Both the position numbers and the translations under genes were made by a program. Positions 54,345 to 64,000 of a stretch of 64,000 nt of DNA are shown here, one piece after another; positions within the stretch are counted from its first letter, which is position 1; every line of letters begins with the position of its first letter. Below the pieces are notes generated by a model, which was not told the origin of the DNA, did not search any database, and was given only the letters and a program-made list of their open reading frames with translations. The DNA lies in contig CP075494.1 of NCBI GenBank assembly GCA_021613535.1, positions 16,492,001-16,556,000 of the forward strand. Direction: 5' to 3'. This DNA comes from Adineta vaga (lineage: Eukaryota; Rotifera).

Positions 54345-54797
54345 TTTTATCTGAAAAGGGACATATGGTCTAGTTTTATATCATATTTATGATATACTAT
54401 AGTTATTAATTCTTCAGCAAACTAATATGATTAAAATCAATCTGTCGATAAAAAAAAAGGAAGGAAGAAAGAAAAAGAAAACAACACAATTGATAAAAAA
54501 ATCAAATTTGATCTTATCGATCTCTCTATATCATATATCCAACTCAACGAGAATAATTCTGTTTATTCGAGTTGAAACAGAAGCGAATATTAAATTGTGT
54601 CATAAAAACAAGAGAAGCAGAAAAAATGTTATCGAGAAAAAAACATTCTTTTCAGTGTATATAGTAGAGTATGATCGATAACAGACCTTTTTTACCAAGA
54701 GAGAGAGAGAGGGGAAGTATATTTTCATTAATGATAGAAAAAAAGTGTTTATCTATTGCTCTTTTATATGTTCTATATAGATATATATTTCATAATA
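54345..54797. other. Divergent intergenic region
   Basis: The 453 nt lie between the NHL and ART-TPR starts. Purine-rich runs (GAGAGAGAGAG near 54700). Frames here are Lys-rich chance translation. Both promoters are expected within it. Confidence 0.4.
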
Positions 54798-56860
54798 ATG
54801 GGAGCAAAGTTATGCAAGAAAAACAAGAAAAATTCAGAGACATTTTTATTAATTTGGCTTGATGCTACAGTAAATAATTCAAAAGAAAATATCAATGCTC
54901 AACAACAACTTCGAAAAATAGTCAATTGTATGAAAATATTTACAGACGAAATTCAATTTGATCAATATATACGAACTGTAGTCGAAGATGATGAAATTAT
55001 TTTGATTATTAGTGGACATTTTGGTTATAGAATTGTACCTCGTATTCATCAATTTCGACAAATCTTATCGATCTATGTTTATTGTAATGATAAAATTCAA
55101 AATGAACAATGGAGTAAAGAGTTTATCAAAGTATAATCAATTATTCGAATTTTTAAGTTGAAAAAAATCTAATTATTTTATTTTAGGTGAAAAAAGTAAT
55201 TGTACAATTGAATGAACTTCTAAATGAAATTCAATCTGAATATGAAAAATGGATTTATAATCAAAGAAATAAATCATTAGCAATTTGTATTTTTAATACT
55301 TTATCAAATGTTCATGAACAATCAACAATTGATCTTAATGGACAATTTTTATATTCACAATTATTAATGGAATGTCTTATTCGAATGGAATCAACAATAA
55401 TAAATAAAAATGAATTGATTTCATTATGTAAATTACAATATAAAGGAAATAAAATTGAAATGAAAAATATTAATGAATTTCAACAAGATTATATTGCTGA
55501 TCAAGCTATTAAATGGTATACAAGACCATCATTTCTCTATCAAATTCTTAATCGAGCTCTTCGTACACAAAATATTGATTTACTTTTCTATTTTCGTTTT
55601 TTCATTTGTGATATTGAACAACAACTCAAACAACATCAATGTTCATCATTTGTTCGTCTTTATCGAGGTCAATTAATATCAATTAATGAATTTAAATCTT
55701 TACAAAATTCTATTAATAAATTTATTTCAATAAATTCATTTTTTTCGACAACACTTAATCGTGATGTTGCACTTTTCTTTCTTGGTGATCCTGATGATAC
55801 AAATAAAAATTATCAACGTATTTTATTTGAAATTGATGCTGATCCAAATATTGAAGGTATTAAACCATTTGCTAATATAACTTTATTAAGTTATTATCCA
55901 GATGAAGAAGAAGTTCTTCTTATGATTGGTTCAATTTTTCGATTGATTCATATGGATTATTATGAAGATAAGAAAATATGGATTATTCAGATGAAATTAT
56001 GTAGTGATAATGATTATGATTTAAAATCGATGATGAATTATATGAAAAATGATATTTTTAATGTTAATGAAACTGGTATCGGTCAATTTGGTAATATTCT
56101 TCAATCAATGGGGAAATATGATGATGCTGAAAAATATTATCATCGTTTATTAAAAGAACAATCATATGATCATCAAACTATTGCTAGTTGTTATTGGGGA
56201 CTTGGAATTGTTGCTTTTAATAAAGGTCAATTTAATCAAAGTCTTTCTTGTCATAAATATTCATTAAAAATTTATCAAGAAATTTTACCTTCAAATCATC
56301 GTTATCTCGCTGATAATCGTAATTGTATTGGTTCAGTTTATAAAAGTAAAGGTCAATGGAAAAAAGCATTGAAATTTTATCAAGAAACTTTGATAATTTA
56401 TCAACAAATACTTGGAGAAAATCATTCTGATATTGCCATGTGTTTTGCTAATATAGGTAATATTTATCAAGAACAAAAGAGATATTCTCAAGCACTTGAA
56501 TATCATCAAAAAGCATTTCTTATATGGAAAAATTCCTTACCATCTGGTCATCATTATTTTGGTTGTACACATAATAATATTGCTAATATTTATTATTTAC
56601 TTGATGATTATAATCTTGCATTACAACATTATAATGAATCATTGAAAATTAAATCTCGTTCACTTCCTCAACAACATCCTTCTATTGCAAGTACAATGAA
56701 AAATATTGGGGATACGTATGAAAATATGAGTCAATGGCAATTAGCATTAACATATTTTAAACAAGCTGCTAATATTTATTGTCAGACATTACCTTCTAAT
56801 CATCCATATATTATTGGTATTCAAAATGATATTCGACGAATATCTTCTCGATGTAAATAA
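54798..56860 (+). CDS. ADP-ribosyltransferase-TPR protein with N-terminal lipidation signal
   Basis: Exons 54798-55130 and 55187-56860, phase 0 across a 56-nt GT-AG intron, give 668 residues. The N-terminus MGAKLCKKNKK fits N-myristoylation at Gly2 and palmitoylation at Cys6. A conserved N-terminal region follows (LLIWLDATVNN, IILIISGHFGYRIVP, LSIYVYC), common ahead of ART domains in these families. The ART core (about 270-390) shows the R-S-E order: LYRGQ, SFFSTT and EEEVLLMIGSIFRL, an arginine-specific-type ART arrangement in which E-x-E is provided by the acidic EEE. The C-terminal half has about five TPR units of kinesin-light-chain type (YKSKGQWKKALKFYQETL, IGNIYQEQKRYSQALEYHQK). Likely a membrane-tethered intracellular ADP-ribosyltransferase with a TPR target-binding arm; target unknown. 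The upstream Met codon adds a hydrophobic leader and seems less likely. Confidence 0.87.
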
Positions 56861-57606
56861 ATCAATCATTTTCATTCTTAATTGTTCAAATAATGAAGAT
56901 AGTTAGTGTGTGAGATCTATATTTTGAAATATTCTTCATAATATGTGTTTATTTACTAATTGAATGGTAAAATAAAGAGTTAACAATCACTGTGCGCTAA
57001 TTTTTACAAACTTAAATGAAAATTCTTGTTCGATTGTTCTCTCTTGAGTGACTATATACAAGAAATTTGCGAAAACATGAGATATGAACAGAAAAAAAGG
57101 GTAGATGTGGATGTGGTAAGCTTATAGATATTCCTCATTCATACACCTTCACCCCGACCCACTCACACCCTTTATCGTATATTATAAACTGGTAAAAACC
57201 ATAAGAAGAAAAACATGACATCTATAGAATGATTGTAATCGACAGAAAAGGACGAAAAAAAAATCACGTGTTCAAAGATAAATATCGGAATATAATGTTA
57301 AAATATTCTCTTTATCGTTATCCTACACTTAATATTGTTGATATGATGAACAAAACTTAATTTTTTATAATTTATTATGATTATGAAAAGAATCTTGCTC
57401 GATAGAAAATACGTTGAAATATAATTTTACTGTCAATAGTTTGAGAAATAAAATTACTAAATGTAATTAAATACATATCCATTAATGCTTTCTGTTTTAC
57501 GCATTTCCTTATTTACAAAAGAATAAAAAAAATCTGTCGAAGTAATGTTATCATAGATTTATCTCTCGACTTAAAATACAACATTGTATAAAATAAGTAT
57601 TGAAAA
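56861..57606. other. Intergenic spacer
   Basis: The 746 AT-rich nt between two plus-strand genes contain an AATAAAG signal near 56971 and the hairpin at 57098-57173. No gene recognised. Confidence 0.45.
57098..57173. repeat. Telomere-like GT/AC hairpin repeat
   Basis: AAGGGTAGATGTGGATGTGG, loop of about 25 nt, then ACACCTTCACCCCGACCCAC ending TCACACCCTTT. Outer AAGGGT/ACCCTT boundary. Confidence 0.65.
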
Positions 57607-60600
57607 ATGAAAGAATTTTTTCTTATTTTTAAATTTATACTATTTTTTTTATCATCGAAATGTTCATATTATTTATATCATAGTCAGTATTCTATATCAA
57701 ATAATGATCATGATTGTTTCTATTATTTTGAAAATAGTTTTAATAATTTATCTCATCATCTTATTCCATATTGTATTCGTCATAGTTCAATACATACTAA
57801 GAATCAATGTTTTGGAAATGAATTTACTTTTGATCAACTTCGTTTGATGAATATTACAGGAAAAATTCTATGGGAATGGTTTGCACCCATTGATCTTATT
57901 GATGATTATATGTCATCGTATTATCTTAATCAATCCAATGAACAAATATTTTGTAATTGTACAGATTCTCGATCGTTTGGAAAGTATTGTCAATATCAAT
58001 TCATCTCAGGAGATTATCGAAATTCATTTGATCAAATTATTCGTGAAAAAACAATACAAAATCGATTTGATCAAAATTCTTTATATTTACTTGATGAGAA
58101 AATATCAAGTACATGTTATATATCAATCAATTGTACTACTTATACTGGTATTTGTCTCGATTGGCGAGAAATAGGTGATGGTTTTCTTCATTGTACAAAT
58201 GGTATAGATGAACAATATTTTATAACAATGGAATTAAATGATTGTGATTCAAATACGGAATATCGATGTCGAAATGGTCTCTGTATTCCACGTAATTTTC
58301 TTCTTGATCGAACATTCGATTGTCCAGATTGGTATGATGAACCAAAAGAAAGTAAATGGAATCTAACCAATTCTAAAGAACTCTGTTCTGTTGGATTAAA
58401 AACAGCAGAATGTGAAGAATATAGACTTGGACTTAATTATCAATCGTGTGGCGATGGTCAACATATTACTGTTTTGCATTCATTTGAAACAAATTGTTCG
58501 AATTTTCGTGATATTCTATTAATTAAAAGTCTATTTCGTCCATATTTTAATCAAATGCGTCATGATCAATGCTATTTACCTTTATTATGTCTATGGAATA
58601 TTCTTTGTCTATTTGAATCTTGTCCAAATGGACCAAAACAACGTTGTGAAGAATTAATGTTAAATATTCAACAAAATTTATGTACTACTAAGCTTTTTTT
58701 CTTTCCACCAGGTCCTTTTATATATCCATATGTTCGACTTGCCTATACTTCACGCGTATTGAATGGTAATGTTTATCCTAATTTCATATGTTGGAATAAA
58801 TCAATTTGTAACATATCTCAAAATTCAACTGAACAAATTGATGGTTTTGAATGTATTAATAGTCAATCATTTCATTTTAATATAATGTTTACTGTTGATA
58901 AATTCAATATTTATACAATGATTCGATTTATACTTATGATTCAACGTGTATTTTATGAATGTATTGATCAAGAAACACATATAAATTTATACAATTGTAG
59001 TTTCTTTCGTTTATCAATATCACCATATCGTGTTAATGATGGAGAATATCTTGATTGTTATCCATGGGTAATTAAAAGTGAAGAAGAAAGATATACTGTT
59101 GTTAATTATCAGTTTGCTTGTCATTTACCTGATCGATTTCCGTGTAAAGGTTATCAATGTATTACTCGACGTACAATTGGTGATGATGATATGGATTGTT
59201 TCGAAAGAGAAGGTGAAAGTTCTTATTTAAAATGTATTGATGAATTTAGTTGTCAATATCTACGAGAATTAAATAATTTTCAAAGACAATTAATTGTGTA
59301 TCAAGAAATTTGTGATTCATTTCATTTCTTCGATATGTTTCATATAAATAGGTTAGATAAATCTTATTTATAAGCGTTTTTTTTTGAAAAAAAAATGTTT
59401 CTTTCTAGTGATTCAAATGATACTGATGAAACAGATTGTGAGATGTGGCCATGCGATGCACCTTATACCTATTGCAATGGACGATGGAATCGAGCAAATG
59501 GATGTGATGAAATAAATTGTCCTGGAATGGCAAAAACGATCTGTGCAAATAATGAACATCCTTGTATTTATTTCAATACAACAATCATCAGTTGTTTACC
59601 ATTAATAAATATTAATGATGGTCATTTGGATTGTCTTTTAGGTGTTGATGAACCTGCAATGTTCTTTCAACAAGAAACAAGTATTACATGTAATATAGAA
59701 TTATTAGCATTATACAGATATCGTTATTATAAACTTCCATGTTGGAATCATTCGAATATCAACATTCGATCACAACAGATTTGTAATGGTCAAAATGATT
59801 GTCCATTGGGTGATGATGAATGGATTTGTGATTGGCATCAATATTCATCGTGTGATAAAATTAAAGAATTTACATGTAAAAATGGTACATGTATTTCTCG
59901 AATTAATCAATGGTGTAATGGTATTATTGATTGTTTTCCAGAAGGTGAAGATGAACGATTTTGTCATATGTTTAAAACAGAATGTATTCCAGATAATAGT
60001 TTACGAAGAGAACCTTATATATCATTTCTCTACGATCATTTCATTAATTCTAATCGTCAATTATTGATGAGTATAAGTCAAGTTTATTGTCATCATGGTA
60101 TTAATATTTTTAATAAAATTAATAATATTGAAGAATGTTTATGTCCTCCCAGTTATTATGGTATTCATTGTGAATTACAAAGTGAACGTTTAACCATTTT
60201 CTATCGTATTGATGTTCCACCGACATTTAATCGGAAATCATTACATTGGCTTGTTTTCTATTTATTGGATGATAATAATCAAGTTTTAACTTATGAAACA
60301 ATGATTCATACAGTTTTTAATGAGAATTTAATGAATAAACAATTGATCTATCTCAATTATCCTCGATTTCTACAAGGATATTCATCATATAACAAAAAAT
60401 TTGTTCGTATAGATGCTTATCGCGTTACAAACACTTCGATCGAGCCAACCATTTTGTCTTGGTATTATTTTATACAATTTTCAGCATTTTTACCTGTTAC
60501 TCGTCTGTCCATATTACTTAATCTAGTTGAACCATCACATAATCAAATGCTTATGTGTCAAATGTTTGGTCCATGTCAACATGGAACTTGTCAGATATTT

Positions 60601-62496
60601 GTCAATACAGGGACTCCATTTTGTCGTTGTCATAATGGGTGGTTTGGAAATTTATGTGAACATAAACGTACAATAGATTTATGTCAAAACCTTAATTGTA
60701 GTCGTACATTTTCCAGATGTGTAATACAAAATAATCATGCATTTTGTCTTTGTACTCTTGGTCGTATGGGTCCTAAATGTGAAGTATTATTTGATGTTTG
60801 TTCATCAATTTATTGTCAAAATAATGGTACATGTATATCAATTGATCAAAAAAGTATTCCACAAGTTTGTATGTGTTCAATATCTTATTTTGGAAATCTT
60901 TGTCAGCATACAACTGCACAATTACAAATACAAATTCCATTTAATATATCATACATTCCGATGATGATAACACATTTTCTATACACTCCCTCAACGGTTC
61001 CTGGTGTTTTGCTTCATCAAGATTTTTTCTTTCATCGAAATTTACATTCTAATACTCAATTAATTATTTATAATTACAATCATATAAATTTACCTCCAAT
61101 TATTATTACACAAATCTTTTTTGATTCAATTTCTCCATATGGAAATTACTATCTTCTCTCTTTAACAAATACGAATCGAAGTAAATTAATTATTACATTA
61201 CAAGAAATACAACATTGTTCAAATGCTAATCTATATCTCAATGCTACATTAATTCATCAATCATGGTTAAAACGTATTAAATTCTATCCTTTATCTATGA
61301 AACATCTTCAATGTTTTTATGATGAAGCTTATATGTGTTTAGTAGATACAAAAGGTTTTCCTCATTGTTTAATTTTTAATCATCATGTTACTAATTGTAC
61401 TAAACGGAATCTATGTGAACATAATGGAAGATGTTTACAGAGTAAAAGTTTAGGTCGATTAGAATATGTTTGTCTATGTCCTCAATGTACAAGTGGTGAT
61501 TTTTGTCAAATTTTAATGAATGAATATTCAATTACTCTTGATTCAATGTTAGGACCAATAATTTCTACTAATATTTCACTTCATAAACAATCAATAACAA
61601 TTAAAATATTACTTATTATTATTTCATTGATGTTTATAATTGGATTTATTTCAAATATATGTTCATTTCTTGTTTTTCGTCATCAAGATATTCAACAAAT
61701 TGGTTGTGGTTATTATCTTAAGATTTTATCGATTATTAATCAAATAACAATTATTATATTTGTAATTCGAATAATTTATTTAATCTATAGTCAAATAATG
61801 ATTATTCACAATATGAAAATCTTGAATATAACATGTTATTTATTTGATTTTATTCTTCAATCAAGTATTTCATTCTGTGATTGGCTTCATACATGTATTG
61901 CTTGTGAACGTACTATTACTGCAATGAAAGGTACTCAGTTTAATAAAGGTTTAAGTGTACGAATGGTTAAATTTATTATTCCAACATTATTATTCCAAGT
62001 TATTCTTACATCTATTCATCATGTCTTTAATCATATCTTAATTCAAGATCCTCGATCAAATATTCGTTTTTGGTGTGTAATTAAACATCGTCAATCATGG
62101 CTTCGTATTTATGAAATATGTATCAGTATATTTAATAATGTAATTCCACTTTGTATTAATTTTATTTGTGGAATCGTTTTATTGATATCACTTTCAATTA
62201 AACATAGACGAGTTTCGCCTAAAAAACGATATCGAACAATTTTCATGTCAAATATGAGATTACATAAGGATCTTTTGATTGCACCATTAATAATGATTAT
62301 GACTAAATTACCATTATTAATTATATCACTTTCGGTCAAATGTCTCCAACAACAATGGCAAATCTATTTATCACTCTTTGCTTATTGTCTTTCATTAATG
62401 CCAATGATTAGTACATTTTTTACTTTTGTTTGGCCTTCAAATTCTTATATGAGAAAATTTCAAGAACAACTTTCATGTTTTAAATCATCAAAATAA
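57607..62496 (+). CDS. LDLR class A / EGF / seven-transmembrane receptor (one intron)
   Basis: Two exons, 57607-59351 and 59409-62496, give 1610 residues. The apparent stop at 59371-59373 lies inside a 57-nt GT-AG intron (59352-59408); splicing yields HIN-SDSNDTDETDC, matching the paralog's NESDETNC, so the gene is intact. Signal peptide (FLIFKFILFFLSS), EGF-like CTDSRSFGKYCQY, then LDLR-A modules (CLDWREIGDG..., RCRNGLCIPRNF, CLLGVDE, ICNGQNDCPLGDDEWIC, WCNGIIDCFPEGEDERFC). EGF-like modules (CLCPPSYYGIHC, CRCHNGWFGNLC, CLCTLGRMGPKC, CMCSISYFGNLC) precede seven C-terminal helices with ERT at the TM3 end (CIACERTITAM), paired cysteines (NITCYL, FWCVIK) and a TM7-end VWPSNSYMRKF. Note that the first LDLR-A module has lost some cysteine spacing (IGDGFLHC, DEQYF). 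GPCR with a large modular ectodomain; ligand unknown. Confidence 0.9.
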
Positions 62497-63172
62497 AGAC
62501 AATGAACTTATATCTTCATCTTCACCCTCAATTCCTTGTTATTTATTCATATTTTATCATTTTATTCAAATAAGTATTGATTTATCAATGACATTAAATT
62601 TCTGTCGATATGAATATTATCATTTCTTTTAACCCTAGTAGTGCCGGCCTATTCTATAAGCATTATTTTGACAACATATGTTTTTATAAACCTTTTTCTT
62701 TTCTTTTTTTACATTAGTTTCTTGATGTAATATGCTATATATGTATTCGCTTTCATGGAAAATAGAAAAATGAATATCATTTCCTTTATTTCAAACAAGT
62801 CATCTAAAAAACATAAAATGAAAAAAGTCAAGTAATACACCACTGATATGTTTGATCTACAATAGTATCGATTATCTATTACCATCATTGGATAGCTTAA
62901 CACCACTCAAAAATATTTTGAATTGTTCGGACATATATATCCAAATTGTATTCTTGCCGAAGTTGTAACTTCGTCATTATATCTTGTCGAAGTTATTGTA
63001 TGATACTTAATTAGCATTGAACATCATGAAACTAACTTTTTTTTCTCAATATCAACTTTAAAAAACATTTTCTTGTATTAATAATGAATAGAATAATATT
63101 TATTGATATAGATTTTCAAAAATATACACATATAACAAAAAAATAACATAAATAGAAACCAGTACATTGAAG
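62497..63172. other. Intergenic with piggyBac-type half element
   Basis: No gene recognised. CTTCACCCTCA at about 62519 may be a decayed hairpin arm. The piggyBac-like terminus at 62629 is listed separately. Confidence 0.4.
62629..62695 (+). mobile_element. One terminus of a piggyBac-type MITE
   Basis: TTAA-CCCTAGTAGTGCC closely matches the left terminus of the element at 32182 (TTAA-CCCTAGTACTACC). The internal TGACAACATAT near 62670 also occurs, reversed, in that element. No opposite end is recognised before 64000, so the copy is truncated or its second end is too diverged. Confidence 0.55.
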
Positions 63173-63445
63173 CTACTTGTTACCACATGTTGAAGAATTA
63201 TGGGAACGTGAATTGCATAAGACTTTAGCCTGTTTACATTTACATCTACTACTGGTGCAACCACCTTTGCATGAATATTTTAACAATCCTTGTTCACCAG
63301 TAATACTTTGACTTTTAGCAATTTCTCTCAATGATTTTTGTGTACCTTTATTAATATTTTCAATCAATAATGTTGGTATTCCAGGTGCTTTTGAAATTTG
63401 ATTAAAACTATAATAACCATTGATTAATCCATGTTCAATTCTCAA
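63173..63445 (-). pseudogene. C-terminal Cys-rich tail of a transposon-derived integrase-like protein, decayed
   Basis: The frame reads KSLREIAKSQSITGEQGLLK followed by a cysteine cluster, CKGGCTSSRCKCKQAKVLC then NSRSHNSSTCGNK. This C..C...C.C....C....H...C tail is what I recall at the end of KRBA2-like integrase proteins and related transposon-encoded products. The expected Cys before the His is Ser here (SRSH). No ATG exists at the 5' end (TTG), and stops lie just upstream, so the integrase core is missing: a relic. Confidence 0.55.
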
Positions 63446-64000
63446 CTTAAATTTATTATTTTGTATTTAGAGAATCACAGCGAGAACATTGCATGCGTCA
63501 GTTGGACCACGATCAACCTCTGGTACTGGTACCAACTACCCAGCTCAACCAATCCGCTGATCCGATAGAATCCTATAGGATCCCTGGTGACGGAATCGAA
63601 TACGAATCCGACTGTCGGAATCCACTACACTTCCGATAATATCCGATGAATTGAAAAAATTCTACAAATGCCTAATTTCTTTGTATTTTCTCGGATTACA
63701 AATCCTTTACTTATTCATTTGATATCTATCTCGTAGGATTTCTTTCGATTTCTTTTCGATTCAATCAAAATCCCTCACTTATATTTGCTATATGCTCGAT
63801 TAGAGTATGATTCATTTGGACTGGTTTAGGACCAAATGCCGATTATGTAGATTGTATAGTGACTTAAGGAAGGGATGGAGGAATATGATTGTTTTTTCGG
63901 ACTCTCAGAATGGCAGGAGATGAAATATATGAAAGAATGCCAATGTTAAAGTTGTTTTGTGTAGAATTAATCGAGTATTTCGGTGGAAAATGAACATTTT
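63446..64000. other. Unassigned end region
   Basis: No gene recognised. A patch at about 63555-63650 repeats GAATC/CCGAT motifs (TCCGATAGAATCC, GGAATCG, GAATCCGAC, CGGAATCC, TCCGATG) and is GC-richer than its surroundings; possibly a mobile-element terminus. Confidence 0.35.

Noticed and set aside
59352-59408. In-frame stop splitting the 57607-62496 receptor into two genes
   Set aside because: The stop lies within a 57-nt GT-AG intron whose removal joins both halves in frame and matches the paralog's DETNC/DETDC motif.
1-64000. tRNA, rRNA or prokaryotic operon features
   Set aside because: No cloverleaf or rRNA segment was recognised by eye. Introns, signal anchors and spacing are eukaryotic; a dedicated tRNA scan was not possible.

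Overview
The window reads as nuclear DNA of a small AT-rich eukaryote, most likely a bdelloid rotifer (Rotaria or Adineta type). The evidence is short GT-AG introns (mostly about 50-75 nt) that restore frame exactly, and a set of multicopy families that I associate with bdelloid genomes: LDL-receptor-A/EGF seven-transmembrane proteins, FG-GAP propellers on a single membrane anchor, NHL and Kelch propellers, ADP-ribosyltransferase-TPR proteins, F-box/leucine-rich proteins and likely foreign genes. The species call is inference; no rRNA, tRNA or mitochondrial marker was seen.

Layout. 1-2.55 kb: minus-strand LDLRa/EGF receptor running off the left edge. 4.1-9.4 kb: complete multi-exon ABCB (P-glycoprotein-like) transporter, minus strand. 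10.0-11.9 kb: divergent intronless fusion of a clavaminate-synthase-like 2-oxoglutarate oxygenase to an ATP-grasp domain, behind a promoter with CRE, AP-1 and TATA motifs. 13.4-14.0 kb: GPI-anchored fasciclin (FAS1) protein. 15.8-17.3, 22.1-23.8 and 34.6-39.2 kb: three type II membrane FG-GAP proteins. 17.7-21.8 kb: tandem trio of an unrecognised two-transmembrane family. 24.2-28.9 and 57.6-62.5 kb: two complete LDLRa/EGF/7TM receptors. 31.5-31.9 kb: small four-helix membrane protein of bacterial look. 32.5-33.8 kb: Kelch propeller. 41.6-42.8 kb: Golgi-type glycosyltransferase. 44.5-45.3 kb: ependymin-like secreted protein. 46.5-48.3 kb: F-box/LRR gene with a one-base frameshift. 50.1-51.8 kb: galaxin-like di-cysteine repeat protein. 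52.9-54.3 kb: membrane-anchored NHL propeller. 54.8-56.9 kb: ART-TPR protein. Broken remnants lie at 29.5 kb (NHL), 39.6-40.6 kb (F-box/LRR), 52.5 kb (TPR) and 63.2 kb (transposon-derived).

Most intact products are secreted or membrane proteins with repeated extracellular modules (surface recognition, adhesion, transport), not a single pathway. They look like a collection of expanding families, as expected of dynamic, subtelomere-like bdelloid DNA.

The strongest unexplained structure is a dispersed family of short hairpins: about 12 fairly complete copies and several half copies, all but two in intergenic DNA. One arm is GGGTGTGGGTGTG-like, the other CACACCCACACCC-like, often bounded by TCTTGAG/CTCAAGA. 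The arms match the TGTGGG unit I recall for bdelloid telomeres. Two copies abut truncated coding sequence, which links them to breakage or repair.
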